Assembly (NCBI RefSeq): GCF_029946005.1
Contig: NZ_JAQSDR010000032.1
Span: 62,001 to 126,000, forward strand
Origin: Aquabacterium sp.
GTDB taxonomy: Bacteria; Pseudomonadota; Gammaproteobacteria; Burkholderiales; Burkholderiaceae_C
Length of the DNA stretch: 64,000 nucleotides
Direction of reading: 5' to 3'
How positions within the stretch are numbered: the stretch's first letter is position 1; every line of letters starts with the position of its first letter. The position numbers were made by a program, and so were the translations under genes. The notes under the pieces are model-generated. The model did no database searches. It saw nothing but the letters and a program-made list of their open reading frames with translations, and was not told the DNA's origin. This document shows positions 27,956-36,944 of this stretch, one piece after another.

Positions 27956-28393
27956 TCACTGGCCAGTGATGGCCGTGTTGAGCGTTTTGACCTGACCGTT
28001 GATGAAGCGCAGGGTGGCTTCATAGCGAACCGTGTTGTCGGCAAAGCTGGCGCGCTCGCGGTCCATGTCGACGGTGTTGCTGTCCAGGTTGGTTTGTGCG
28101 GGCGTGGCGTAGTTCATGTCGGCCTGCTGTTTGCTGCCAGCGGGCACACCGCCCCGGCCCAGGTGTCCGGCGCTGCCGGTGGCCAGTTGAAGCTTGCCCG
28201 GCGCCAGTGAGGACTGACCCTGTGAGGCCTGCCCGGTGGCATTGCGCAGCGCACTGGCGAAGTCGAAATCCCGCGCCTGGTAGTTCGGGGTGTCGGCATT
28301 CGCGATGTTGCTGGCGATCAGGCGCTGGCGCTCTGATCGCAGCGACAGGGCATCAGCCTGGAAGTTAAGGGTGTCGGTCAATCTGTTCAGCAT
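27956..28393 (-). CDS. flgB: Flagellar proximal rod protein FlgB
   Basis: FlgB, 145 residues from ATG 28393, which has a GGAGG ribosome site; a 30-codon upstream extension in frame has no family similarity. Contains IASNIANADTPNYQARDFDF and a C-terminal block FADNTVRYEATLRFINGQ. First gene of the ten-gene operon flgBCDEFGHIJKL and divergent from flgA. Confidence 0.94.
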   Translation of the reverse strand: MLNRLTDTLNFQADALSLRSERQRLIASNIANADTPNYQARDFDFASALRNATGQASQGQSSLAPGKLQLATGSAGHLGRGGVPAGSKQQADMNYATPAQTNLDSNTVDMDRERASFADNTVRYEATLRFINGQVKTLNTAITGQ

Positions 28394-28556
28394 GGCAAGC
28401 CCTCCGGCCTGTGAGTGCTTCGCCAAGAACAACGGGATTTGGCGCAGCTTGTAGGGGATGGTGAACTTGTGGCGCTGAAACATGAGCCGGAATAGGCGGC
28501 CTTTCGGGCCTCATTTCAGGCTTCTTCGAGGGTTGGGGCTTCGTACAGTGACAGGC

Positions 28557-29390
28557 ATGGACACGAACCCTTCCCATCCCTCATCGACCAGCCCGTCGGC
28601 CCCTGTGCCAGGCTTGCTGCATGACCTGGGTTTCGAGCCGTTTCAAATTTGGGCCGCCTTGTTGAGCGCCCTGGTGTGGTTGCTGTTGTGTGGTGGTGCG
28701 GTGCTGCTGTCGCCCTCGGCCCACGCGCAGGCGTCGCCGGTGGGTGAGTCGGGTGTGCTGCAGGCGTACGTGCAGACCTTGTTGCACGACCAGGCCTTGC
28801 CTCAAGCCGACAGTTCCAAGAAAAGCGCGCCCTGGCGCGTTGAAGTCGTTTTGGGCCAGTTGGATCCGCGCCTCAAGCTGGCGCCTTGCGACAAGGTCAA
28901 GGCCTATGTGCCTGCCGGCATGCGCCTGTGGGGCAACACCCGCGTCGGCTTGCGCTGCGAGCAGGGTGCGGTGCGCTGGAATGTGTACTGGCCTGTGTCC
29001 GTGAAGGTGTGGGGGCAGGCTTTGGTGGCCGTGGGCACCGTGCGCCCCGGGGCTTCTTTGACGGTGGAAGATTTGCGCATGGCGGAAGTCGATCTGGCCT
29101 CGCATGCTTCGCCTGCCGTGCTGCGCGCTGAAGATGTCGTGGGCCGCACCGCGGTGCGCCAGCTTTCAGCCGGACAAAGCCTGCGTCAGGAAGACATCAA
29201 GGCCCGCCGCTGGTTCGCCGCTGGTGATCCGGTGCGTTTGACGGTCAAGGGCAGTGGATTTTCGGTCGGATCCGAAGGCACCGCGCTGACGGCGGGTGAC
29301 GAAGGGCAATGCGCCAAGATCCGGCTTGATGGGGGCCGCGTGGTCTGCGGGGAGCCCGTGGGGGCCCGGCAGGTGGAGATCTTGTTGTGA
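28557..29390 (+). CDS. flgA: Flagellar P-ring assembly chaperone
   Basis: FlgA, periplasmic chaperone for FlgI, 277 residues from ATG 28557. An N-terminal segment and one hydrophobic stretch (ALLSALVWLLLCGGAVLL) end at a probable signal-peptidase site (SAHAQA). A SAF-like domain follows with LDPRLKLAPCDKVKAYVPAG and RAEDVVGRTAVRQLSAGQSL, and the end GGRVVCGEPVGARQVEILL is typical. The cytosolic leader before the hydrophobic stretch is unusually long (about 40 residues), so a later start cannot be excluded. Confidence 0.9.
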   Translation: MDTNPSHPSSTSPSAPVPGLLHDLGFEPFQIWAALLSALVWLLLCGGAVLLSPSAHAQASPVGESGVLQAYVQTLLHDQALPQADSSKKSAPWRVEVVLGQLDPRLKLAPCDKVKAYVPAGMRLWGNTRVGLRCEQGAVRWNVYWPVSVKVWGQALVAVGTVRPGASLTVEDLRMAEVDLASHASPAVLRAEDVVGRTAVRQLSAGQSLRQEDIKARRWFAAGDPVRLTVKGSGFSVGSEGTALTAGDEGQCAKIRLDGGRVVCGEPVGARQVEILL

Positions 29391-29412
29391 AATTCGGGCA
29401 ATTTGCAGCCTC

Positions 29413-29436
29413 ACCCCCCTGGATTGCGGGGGTTTT
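29413..29436 (+). terminator. Weak candidate terminator after flgA
   Basis: A run ACCCCC (29413-29418) can pair with GGGGGT (29428-29433), followed directly by T residues to 29436. The loop is about nine bases. It lies between flgA and the flgM promoter, a sensible place for partial termination, but the stem is short. Confidence 0.35.
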
Positions 29437-29448
29437 GGCCTTTGGCGT

Positions 29449-29475
29449 TAAAGTCGGTGGCGGCCGGGTCGATAT
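29449..29475 (+). promoter_or_regulatory. Sigma-28 (FliA) class III promoter for flgM
   Basis: TAAAGTCG at 29449-29456, an 11-base spacer, then GTCGATAT at 29468-29475. The sigma-28 consensus is TAAAGTTT-N11-GCCGATAA, so six of eight bases match in each half with the exact spacing. It sits 45 bases before the flgM ATG. This gives flgM its own FliA-dependent expression besides read-through from flgA, as known in enterics. Confidence 0.7.
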
Positions 29476-29520
29476 CCCGGATGTGACCACTCGGTTCACA
29501 CCGAGAGCAAGGAGTACATC

Positions 29521-29823
29521 ATGAAAATCGGCAACCCTTCAGACAAAGCTGTCAGCGGCGCCAGCGCCAAGACAGAAGCCACCGCTGGCACCAAGACGAC
29601 CGGTAAAACGGCCAGCCTGGATGGCGGCGTGAGCGAGAGCGCCAAGGTAACCCTGTCCAACACGGCATCCAACCTCTTATCGGGGGCGGATCCCACTTTC
29701 GATGCCAACAAAGTTTCGCAAGTGAAGCAATCGATCGACAACGGGTCCTACAAAGTGAACCCTGAGGCGATCGCGGACAAGTTGATCGCGAACTCGCGCG
29801 AAGTGCTCGAACGCCAGCAGTGA
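29521..29823 (+). CDS. flgM: Anti-sigma-28 factor
   Basis: FlgM, 100 residues, binds FliA until the hook is finished and is then exported. The N-terminus is disordered and Ala/Thr/Lys-rich. The C-terminal sigma-binding helices show VSQVKQSIDNGSYKVNPEAI and ADKLIANSREVLER. An AGGAG site lies just before the ATG. It is followed by flgN after 16 bases. Confidence 0.93.
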   Translation: MKIGNPSDKAVSGASAKTEATAGTKTTGKTASLDGGVSESAKVTLSNTASNLLSGADPTFDANKVSQVKQSIDNGSYKVNPEAIADKLIANSREVLERQQ

Positions 29824-29839
29824 TCGAGGCTCATCGATC

Positions 29840-30217
29840 ATGGCCGCCGTTCATCCGCCTGTGCTGGATCTGACACCCCACATTGCCGCCATTGAGGCGC
29901 AATTGGGGGTGCTGGACGAGGCTTTGGTGTCGCAAGATACCCAGGCGATCGAGTCTTGCAGCCAAGGCCTGCACCGTTCACTGGCTGACGCCATGGCGGC
30001 TTTTCGCCATGCGGGGCCTGATTCACTGACGCCGACACTGCGTCAACAACTGCTCCTGGCGCAAGCACGCGTCATGGGGCAGCAATCGACCGTCAGGCGG
30101 GCGGCTCATTCCATTGAGCGCACCTTGAACATGCTGTTGCCTCAAGAGGCCTCGGCAACCTATTCGGCGCTGGCGCCCAAATCCGGCCAGATGGCCGTGA
30201 ACGCCTACCGCGCCTGA
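29840..30217 (+). CDS. flgN: FlgN-type flagellar export chaperone
   Basis: Small helical protein of 125 residues immediately downstream of flgM, the normal place of flgN, the chaperone of FlgK and FlgL. The sequence is poorly conserved; the amphipathic helical pattern and the C-terminal YSALAPKSGQMAVNAYRA (NlpC-like FlgN tails often end similarly) support the call. Context carries most of the weight. Confidence 0.78.
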   Translation: MAAVHPPVLDLTPHIAAIEAQLGVLDEALVSQDTQAIESCSQGLHRSLADAMAAFRHAGPDSLTPTLRQQLLLAQARVMGQQSTVRRAAHSIERTLNMLLPQEASATYSALAPKSGQMAVNAYRA

Positions 30218-30230
30218 TCGTGGCTCGCCT

Positions 30231-31952
30231 TCAAGCGTCGGCCAAACCTTCCACCATGATCTGAACGCGTTGGCGTCCCTGGTATTCGTCCAGGCCGATG
30301 CGAAACGCCAAATGCGCCTTGTCGGGCAAGGGTTCCGTGCGCCCGAACCAGATGCCGTCGCGCACCTGGCCTTGCACCCGCAAGCTCAGCTTCATGTGCC
30401 GTGTGCCGACCAGGCGTTGGTTGAGCACTTCGACCGAGTCGCTGAACACGGGCGCGTCAAAGCCCGGCCCCCACACAGTTTGCTCCAGCGCTGAGGCTGT
30501 TTCGGGTGTGAACCACTGCGTGTCCAAAGGGCCGTCGCTGCTGATCTGGCGCGCCAGCAGGCTGGGGTCCAGGCCTTCGTGGGCCACCAGCATGATGGCC
30601 TGCTCGAAGGTGTCAAAGTCTTCTTCGAGGATGGTGCAGCCGGCCGCCATGGCGTGGCCGCCGAACTTCTTCAACAAGCCCGGGTGGCGTTTGCTGACCA
30701 AATCGAGCGCATCGCGCAGGTGAAAGCCGGGGATCGACCGACCGGAGCCTTTGAGCAAGCCGTCCTGGCCCAAGGCAAATACAAAGGTGGGCCGATGCTG
30801 GCGGTCTTTCAGGCGCGAGGCGACGATGCCCACCACGCCTTCGTGGAACTCTGGATCGAAGATGGCGATGGCCGGAGGCGGTTCGTCCTCGGGCATCAGT
30901 GATTCGAGCAGCGCTTCGGCCTGCTCGCGCATGCCGGTTTCCAGCTCGCGGCGTTCGCGGTTGATGGCGTCCAGTTGCTGCGCCAGTTCTTGCGCTCGGC
31001 CCACATCGTCGGTCAACAGGCATTCGATGCCCAGGCCCATCTCGGCCAAGCGGCCCGCAGCGTTCACGCGGGGGCCCAGCGCGAAACCGAAGTCCTGGCT
31101 GGAGGCTTTGGCGGGATCGCGCCCGGCCGCCACGAACAGTGCCGCGATGCCCGGCTGCATGCGGCCTGATCGGATGCGCTTGAGGCCCAGGCTGACGAGG
31201 CGCCGGTTGTTGGCGTCCAGGCGGCCCACGTCGGCCACGGTGCCCAGGGCCACCAAGTCCAGCAGGCTGTCGATGCGGGGTTGGCTGGCGGCGTCAAACG
31301 CCCCGCGCTGGCGGCGCTCGGCGCGCAGGGCCAGCAGCACGTAGAACATCACGCCCACGCCCACCAAAGCCTTGCTGGCAAAGGGGCAGTCGGGCTGGTT
31401 GGGGTTCACGATCACGTCGGCCAGCGGCAGGCTGACCTGCCCGTCGGCGTTGACCACGGGCAAGTGGTGGTCGGTGATGACCACTTGGATGCCCAAGGCG
31501 TGGGCGCGGTCCACGGCTTCGTGGCTGGCCATGCCGTTGTCCACGGTCATCAGCACTTTGGCTTGCTTGGCGTGCACCATGTCCACGATTGGGGGCGTCA
31601 GTCCATAGCCATGCAGGGCACGGTCTGGCACCACGAAGCTGACCAACTCAGGCCGGGCACCCAGCATCTTCAGGCCCCGCAGGCCCACGGCGCAGGCGGT
31701 GGCGCCATCGCAGTCGTAGTCGGCCACGATGCAGATGTGCAAGCCTTGCTCAATGGCGTCGGCCAGCAGGCGGGCCGCTTCCAGCGCGCCTTTGAGTTCG
31801 CTGGGGGGCAGCAATTTGGCGGGGGCATCGTCCAATTCGTCAACGTGGCGCACGCCGCGCGAGGCGAACAAACGCGCCAACAGCGGATGCACGCCGGCTT
31901 GTTCCAAGGCCCAGGTGGTGCGGGCAGGGACGTCTCTGGCGGTGATTTTCAT
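30231..31952 (-). CDS. recJ: Single-stranded-DNA-specific exonuclease RecJ
   Basis: RecJ, 573 residues, 5'-3' exonuclease for recombination and mismatch repair. DHH-domain motifs: IVADYDCDGATACAVGL near residue 75, VDNGMASHEAV, and VITDHHLPV near 160. The DHHA1 region ends in GGHAMAAGCTI, followed by an OB-fold C-terminus (RHMKLSLRVQG). Normal family length. It follows the rpfE-like gene by 19 bases and is likely co-transcribed with it. Confidence 0.95.
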   Translation of the reverse strand: MKITARDVPARTTWALEQAGVHPLLARLFASRGVRHVDELDDAPAKLLPPSELKGALEAARLLADAIEQGLHICIVADYDCDGATACAVGLRGLKMLGARPELVSFVVPDRALHGYGLTPPIVDMVHAKQAKVLMTVDNGMASHEAVDRAHALGIQVVITDHHLPVVNADGQVSLPLADVIVNPNQPDCPFASKALVGVGVMFYVLLALRAERRQRGAFDAASQPRIDSLLDLVALGTVADVGRLDANNRRLVSLGLKRIRSGRMQPGIAALFVAAGRDPAKASSQDFGFALGPRVNAAGRLAEMGLGIECLLTDDVGRAQELAQQLDAINRERRELETGMREQAEALLESLMPEDEPPPAIAIFDPEFHEGVVGIVASRLKDRQHRPTFVFALGQDGLLKGSGRSIPGFHLRDALDLVSKRHPGLLKKFGGHAMAAGCTILEEDFDTFEQAIMLVAHEGLDPSLLARQISSDGPLDTQWFTPETASALEQTVWGPGFDAPVFSDSVEVLNQRLVGTRHMKLSLRVQGQVRDGIWFGRTEPLPDKAHLAFRIGLDEYQGRQRVQIMVEGLADA

Positions 31953-31971
31953 GGGGAGGGTGGAGGCCGGT

Positions 31972-32970
31972 TCAAAGCGTGGCGAGCAGGGCAGAAGGCA
32001 AGGTGGCGGGGCGGCCCAACCAGCGCTGAGCGTGGCCGATCAGGCGCTGAGAGAACGAAGGGCGCGGCGGCTGGCTGAGGGTGGTGGCGCTGCGTTCGCC
32101 GCACAGGGTCAGGTCCACGGCCTGGCCAGCGTCCAAAGCGGCACACGCAGCCTTCAACACGGTGTTGTCCAGCGTTTGCCAGGCCGCGATCCAGTCGACC
32201 AGGTTGCTGGCCAGCAGCGGCGCGCGCAAAGCCGTCACCAGTTGCGAGCCTTCCGGCAGGGCGGGCGCGGCCTGATTGGGCAATTGCCCCGTGCCGCTCA
32301 ACCAGAAGGAGTTGACGGTCAATTGGCCAGCCGCTTCGCGCGGCGCATTCAGGGGGTGCTCGTACATCAACATTTGCACCTCGTTTTGCAGGCGCTTGAT
32401 CAAACGAGCTTGGGGGTGGTCGGGCATCCATACATCGGGATTGCGGCCAATGACCCGGTCCAGCGAGGCCGTGGGCAGGCTGACCAGCGAGGGGTGGGCG
32501 GCGTACCACCGCGTCGGGGTGGCATAGACCAGGGTCCAGCCTTCTTCTTCGAACCAGGGGCGCAACACCTCCAGGAAGGCGCGGGCCTCCACTTCGCTCA
32601 GGCGCAGCTCGTCGGGGTCGAGCAGGGTCAGGGTTTCGCGGCCCATCAGCCAGTGGCAGGGGCTCAACAGGCCCCAGGCTTTGTCGTTGGTGTCGATGCC
32701 GGTGGCTTGCGCTTGCCACGCTGCCCAGGGCTGGGTGCCGTCGGCCAGTTCTTGCCAACCCAGGCTTGATGCCAGGACGCGTTCATGGGGCATGGACAAG
32801 GCGTATTCGTCGCCATCCAAGCGCCGGGAAGGGCTCAGGCGCGCGAGGAGTTGGTGCAAATGGGGCAATTGCTGGGCGTCGTCCAGCCGAGGCAGGGCCT
32901 GCTGGCCAAGTTCGGACAGGCTGGCCGCGAAAGGCAGGATCAAATGCTGGGTGGGAATCGAGGCGGGCAT
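31972..32970 (-). CDS. RpfE-like / phosphoglycerate-mutase-like protein next to recJ
   Basis: Protein of 332 residues found next to recJ in many beta- and gammaproteobacteria and named RpfE in xanthomonads or annotated as a cofactor-independent phosphoglycerate mutase. Recognisable stretches are GLLSPCHWLMG, WTLVYATPTRWYA, LDRVIGRNPDVWMP and LTVNSFWLSGTGQ. Its enzymatic role is not established. ATG 32970 is preferred over a Met 12 codons earlier. Only 34 bases separate its start from the divergent lolC start, so both promoters are crammed together or overlap the coding regions. Confidence 0.75.
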   Translation of the reverse strand: MPASIPTQHLILPFAASLSELGQQALPRLDDAQQLPHLHQLLARLSPSRRLDGDEYALSMPHERVLASSLGWQELADGTQPWAAWQAQATGIDTNDKAWGLLSPCHWLMGRETLTLLDPDELRLSEVEARAFLEVLRPWFEEEGWTLVYATPTRWYAAHPSLVSLPTASLDRVIGRNPDVWMPDHPQARLIKRLQNEVQMLMYEHPLNAPREAAGQLTVNSFWLSGTGQLPNQAAPALPEGSQLVTALRAPLLASNLVDWIAAWQTLDNTVLKAACAALDAGQAVDLTLCGERSATTLSQPPRPSFSQRLIGHAQRWLGRPATLPSALLATL

Positions 32971-33004
32971 CCGGGGATTATCAAGTGAGTACACTTCGCG
33001 CACC

Positions 33005-34258
33005 ATGAACCTTCCCTATGAATGGCGAGTTGGTTGGCGCTACACCCGCGCCGGCCGAGGTGCCCGCCGCAATGGCTTTATCTCTTTCATCTCGGGTGTG
33101 TCCGTCCTGGGCATTGCCCTGGGGGTGGCCGCGCTCATCATCGTCTTGTCGGTGATGAACGGTTTCCAGAAAGAAGTGCGCGACCGCATGCTGTCCGTGA
33201 TCGCCCACGTCGAGATCTACGACGCGCATGGCGGTTCGCTGGACGACTGGAAAGCGCTGGCCGCCAAGGCCCGCCAGAATCCGAAGGTGATCGGCGCGGC
33301 GCCTTTCGTGCCGGCCCAGGCGCTGATCGCGCGGGGCGAGAACATGCGGGGCACCATGGTGCGGGGCATCGTGCCTGACGAGGAAGTCACGGTGACGCCG
33401 TTGGCGGCGCAACTGAAATCCACCATGCAACTGCTGACCCCGGGCGGCTGGGGCGTGGTGATCGGGGCCGAATTGGCCAATGGCATGGGCGTGCAGGTGG
33501 GCGATCCCATCACCTTGGTGGCGCCCAGTGGCCAGGTCACACCGGCCGGTGTGGTGCCCCGCATCAAACAGTTCACCGTGGTGGGCACTTTCAGCGCGGG
33601 CCACTATGAATACGACAATGGCCTGGTGCTGATGCATGCCGACGATGCCGCGAAGTTGTTCCGCACAGGCGGGCTCACGGCCGTGCAGCTCAAGCTGAAG
33701 GATGCGCAGGATGCGCGCCTGGTGGCGGGCGAGTTGGCCGTGTCGCTGGGCAGCGATGTCGTGGTCAACGACTGGACGCGCACCAACCGCAACTGGTTTG
33801 AGGCCGTGCAGGTCGAAAAACGCATGATGTTCATCATCCTGACCCTGATCGTGGCTGTGGCCGCCTTCAACCTGGTCTCGACCCTGGTGATGACGGTGAC
33901 CGACAAACAGGCCGACATCGCCATCTTGCGCACCCTGGGCGCCACGCCGGGTTCCATCATGGGCATCTTCATGGTGCAGGGCGCCCTGTCGGGCATCTTG
34001 GGCACGCTGAGCGGCTTGGGCCTGGGCCTGCTGGTGGCTTTCAATGTGGGCGCCATCGTGCAGTTCATCGAGCACCTGCTGGGCGTGCATTTTCTGCCCA
34101 GCAGCATCTACCTGATCAGCCGCATGCCCAGCGATCCGCAATCGGCCGACATCGTGCCCGTCGCCGTGATCTCGCTGGTGCTGTCCTTCCTGGCCACCAT
34201 CTACCCCAGCTGGCGCGCCAGCCGAGTTCAGCCCGCCGAGGCTTTGCGTTATGAATGA
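33005..34258 (+). CDS. lolC: Lipoprotein-releasing ABC transporter permease (LolC/LolE family)
   Basis: Inner-membrane subunit of the Lol complex that extracts lipoproteins for the outer membrane, 417 residues. The N-terminus [27 protein letters not shown] is the LolC/E signature, helix 1 and a large periplasmic domain follow, then three C-terminal FtsX-type helices with [20 protein letters not shown] and the coupling region. ATG 33005 is chosen; the open frame upstream is antisense to the rpfE-like gene. A single LolC/E-type gene suggests a homodimeric LolF-like complex unless another copy exists elsewhere. Confidence 0.93.
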   Translation: MNLPYEWRVGWRYTRAGRGARRNGFISFISGVSVLGIALGVAALIIVLSVMNGFQKEVRDRMLSVIAHVEIYDAHGGSLDDWKALAAKARQNPKVIGAAPFVPAQALIARGENMRGTMVRGIVPDEEVTVTPLAAQLKSTMQLLTPGGWGVVIGAELANGMGVQVGDPITLVAPSGQVTPAGVVPRIKQFTVVGTFSAGHYEYDNGLVLMHADDAAKLFRTGGLTAVQLKLKDAQDARLVAGELAVSLGSDVVVNDWTRTNRNWFEAVQVEKRMMFIILTLIVAVAAFNLVSTLVMTVTDKQADIAILRTLGATPGSIMGIFMVQGALSGILGTLSGLGLGLLVAFNVGAIVQFIEHLLGVHFLPSSIYLISRMPSDPQSADIVPVAVISLVLSFLATIYPSWRASRVQPAEALRYE

Positions 34259-34946
34259 GCCCATGTCGTCGCCAGATTTGATCCTGCAGGCGCAGGGCCT
34301 GACCAAACGCTTCACCGAAGGCCCGCTGGACGTGACTGTGCTGCAGGGGGTGGACTTGACCATTTCGCGTGGCGAGATTCTGTCCATCGTGGGCGCCTCA
34401 GGTTCTGGCAAAAGCACGCTGCTGCATTTGCTGGGCGGGCTTGAAGCGCCCACCTCGGGGCGCGTGCAACTGTTGGGTCGCGACTTCTCTCAGCTCAACG
34501 CCGCGCAACAGGGTGGTTGGCGCAATCTGCACCTGGGTTTCATCTACCAGTTCCACCACCTGCTGCCCGAGTTCTCGGCCGTGGACAACGTGGCCATGCC
34601 GCTGTTGATCCGGCGCTTGTCGGTGCCCGAGGCACGCAAGCAGGCCATGGCCATGCTTGCCCGGGTGGGCTTGTCTTTGCGTGCTGAGCATCGCCCGTCA
34701 GAGTTGTCGGGCGGCGAGCGCCAACGTGTGGCCGTGGCGCGTGCCTTGGTCAGCCAACCTGCCTGCGTGCTGGCCGACGAACCCACCGGCAACCTGGACC
34801 GTGGCACCGCCGATGGCGTCTTCGACCTGATGTTGCAAGTGGCCAAGGAGCAAGGCACGGCCTTTGTCATGGTCACCCACGACGACAGCCTGGCGCACCG
34901 CTGCGACCGCTACTTGCGGCTGGTGCAAGGCCGTTTGGCGGCCTGA
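34251..34946 (+). CDS. lolD: Lipoprotein-releasing ABC transporter ATPase
   Basis: LolD, 231 residues. Walker [18 protein letters not shown]-loop region [16 protein letters not shown] (LolD signature), ABC motif [15 protein letters not shown], Walker [12 protein letters not shown], and the H-loop VTHD. It overlaps lolC by eight bases, so the two are translationally coupled. Confidence 0.96.
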   Translation: MNEPMSSPDLILQAQGLTKRFTEGPLDVTVLQGVDLTISRGEILSIVGASGSGKSTLLHLLGGLEAPTSGRVQLLGRDFSQLNAAQQGGWRNLHLGFIYQFHHLLPEFSAVDNVAMPLLIRRLSVPEARKQAMAMLARVGLSLRAEHRPSELSGGERQRVAVARALVSQPACVLADEPTGNLDRGTADGVFDLMLQVAKEQGTAFVMVTHDDSLAHRCDRYLRLVQGRLAA

Positions 34947-34997
34947 CCCTGCCTGCTGCCTGTTGTAACGCGTGTCTCTCTCAAAGAAGTTTTCCAC

Positions 34998-36941
34998 ATG
35001 ACTCACCCCCGGTCTTCCGTGCTGGCGCCTGCCAGATTGCCTTTGCTCGTCGTGCTGGTCTGGGTGGGGGTGTTCACGGCGCTGCGCCTGGGCTTGGCGG
35101 TGTTGGTGGGCACGGCTTCCGTGCCTTTGGCGCTGTGGCCCGGCATTTTTGCCAAGGGCCTGATGTTTGACCTGGCGGTGGCCGCCATCGCCGTGGCGCC
35201 GGTGTTCGCTTACGAAGCGTTGCTGCCCAACCTGTGGCGGCATCAGGCCTGGCACCGGGTGTTGCGCACCGGCTGGTTGTGGTTCGCCGTGCTGTTGATG
35301 TTGTTCGGGGCCGCCTCCGAGGTGACCTTCTGGATCGAGTTCTCCACGCGCTTCAACTTCATCGCGGTGGACTACCTGATCTACACCCAGGAAGTCATCG
35401 GCAACATCCGCCAGTCCTACCCCATCCCCGCGATCATGCTGGGTTTGGCTTCACTGGCGGGCCTGCTGACCTTCTTCCTGCGGCACCCTTTGAAGAAGTT
35501 GAACGAACAGTCGCTTTCGGGACGACAACGCGCGGCGATGTGGGTCGCCGCCGTCGCTTTGCCGACCGCCAGCCTGCTGCTGACCAACGTGGATCAAATG
35601 CAGGGCTTGGGCAATGCCTATGCCGATGAACTGTCGGGCAATGGCCTGTTCACCCTGGCCGCCGCCATGCGCCGCAATGAGCTGGACTACGACAAGTTCT
35701 ACCGCACCATGCCGCAGAGCCAGGCCGATGCCATCCTCAAGTCCATGGACGTGGAGCGTCAGCCCTTGAGCGAGGCCATCCACCCGCCAGCGGGCGAAGA
35801 CCCGGCCGACGACCCCTTGCCCTTCACACGCCGACCGAGGAACGTGGTGCTGATCTCGGTCGAAAGCTTGTCTGCCGCGTTCATGGACACCTATGGATCG
35901 ACCAAGCACCTCATGCCCCGGCTGGACGCCATGGCGCGCGAAGGGATGATGTTCGAGCACATGTACGCCACCGGTACCCGTACCGTGCGGGGGCTGGAAT
36001 CACTGTCGCTGGGCACACCGCCCGTGCCGGGCCAGGCCATCGTGCGCCGACCCAACAACGAACACCTGGCCACCTTGGGCGAGATACTCAAGCCGCAGGG
36101 TGTGGAGTCGTTCTTCTTCTACGGCGGCTATGGCTACTTCGACAACATGAACGCCTATTTCGACGCCAACGGTTACCGTGTCGTCGACCGCACTGACATC
36201 CCCAAGGCCGCCGTGGTGTTCGAGAATGTATGGGGCGTGGCCGACGAAGTGCTTTTCAACCACGCGATCAAGACCTTGACCGCCGAATCGGCCAGCGACA
36301 AGCCCTTCTTCGCCCACATCATGACCACGTCCAACCACCGGCCCTACACCTACCCGGACGGCCGCATTGACATCAAGTCGCCGGGCGGGCGCGATGGCGC
36401 GGTCAAGTACACCGACTACGCCATTGGCAAATTCATCGACGATGCGCGCAGCCAGCCCTGGTTCAATGACACGCTGTTCATCATCATCGCCGACCACTGC
36501 GCCTCGGTGGCGGGCAAGAGCAAACTGCCCGTGGATGGGTATCACATTCCGCTGATTTTTTACGCACCGGGCATGGTGCCGCCGGGGGTGTACAAGCCCA
36601 CGGTGAGCCAACTTGACCTGGCCCCCACCATCGTTGAAATGATGGGCAAGAGCGGCGACGACCACTTTTTTGGCCGCCCCTTCTTCGAGGCCGAAAATGA
36701 AAATCCCAACCGGGCCTTCATCAGCAACTACCAGGAGCTGGGCTACCTGCGCGGCGATGTGTTGACCGTGTTGCTGCCCAAGCGCAAAGTGCTGGCTTAC
36801 ATGGTGGACCCGGTCACCTTGGCCACCACGCCCGCTGAGGTCAATGAGCGACTGATGAACGAGGCGATTGCCTACTATCAGACGGCCTCCCGGGCGTTCA
36901 AGGAAGGTGCCTTGAAGATGGAGCCTGCGACCAAGCCTTAG
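34998..36941 (+). CDS. LTA-synthase-like membrane sulfatase/phosphotransferase
   Basis: Protein of 647 residues with five N-terminal membrane helices (to about residue 200) and a periplasmic alkaline-phosphatase-fold domain. Metal and catalytic residues: Glu in VLISVESLSA, a probable Thr nucleophile in YATGTRTVRGLESLSLG, and Asp-His in IIIADHCASVAG. Relatives transfer phosphoglycerol or phosphoethanolamine onto lipids or glycans; the precise acceptor here is unknown. It follows lolD by 51 bases on the same strand. OpgB-like glucan modification is one option, given opgD in the same window. Confidence 0.82.
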   Translation: MTHPRSSVLAPARLPLLVVLVWVGVFTALRLGLAVLVGTASVPLALWPGIFAKGLMFDLAVAAIAVAPVFAYEALLPNLWRHQAWHRVLRTGWLWFAVLLMLFGAASEVTFWIEFSTRFNFIAVDYLIYTQEVIGNIRQSYPIPAIMLGLASLAGLLTFFLRHPLKKLNEQSLSGRQRAAMWVAAVALPTASLLLTNVDQMQGLGNAYADELSGNGLFTLAAAMRRNELDYDKFYRTMPQSQADAILKSMDVERQPLSEAIHPPAGEDPADDPLPFTRRPRNVVLISVESLSAAFMDTYGSTKHLMPRLDAMAREGMMFEHMYATGTRTVRGLESLSLGTPPVPGQAIVRRPNNEHLATLGEILKPQGVESFFFYGGYGYFDNMNAYFDANGYRVVDRTDIPKAAVVFENVWGVADEVLFNHAIKTLTAESASDKPFFAHIMTTSNHRPYTYPDGRIDIKSPGGRDGAVKYTDYAIGKFIDDARSQPWFNDTLFIIIADHCASVAGKSKLPVDGYHIPLIFYAPGMVPPGVYKPTVSQLDLAPTIVEMMGKSGDDHFFGRPFFEAENENPNRAFISNYQELGYLRGDVLTVLLPKRKVLAYMVDPVTLATTPAEVNERLMNEAIAYYQTASRAFKEGALKMEPATKP

Positions 36942-36944
36942 CTC

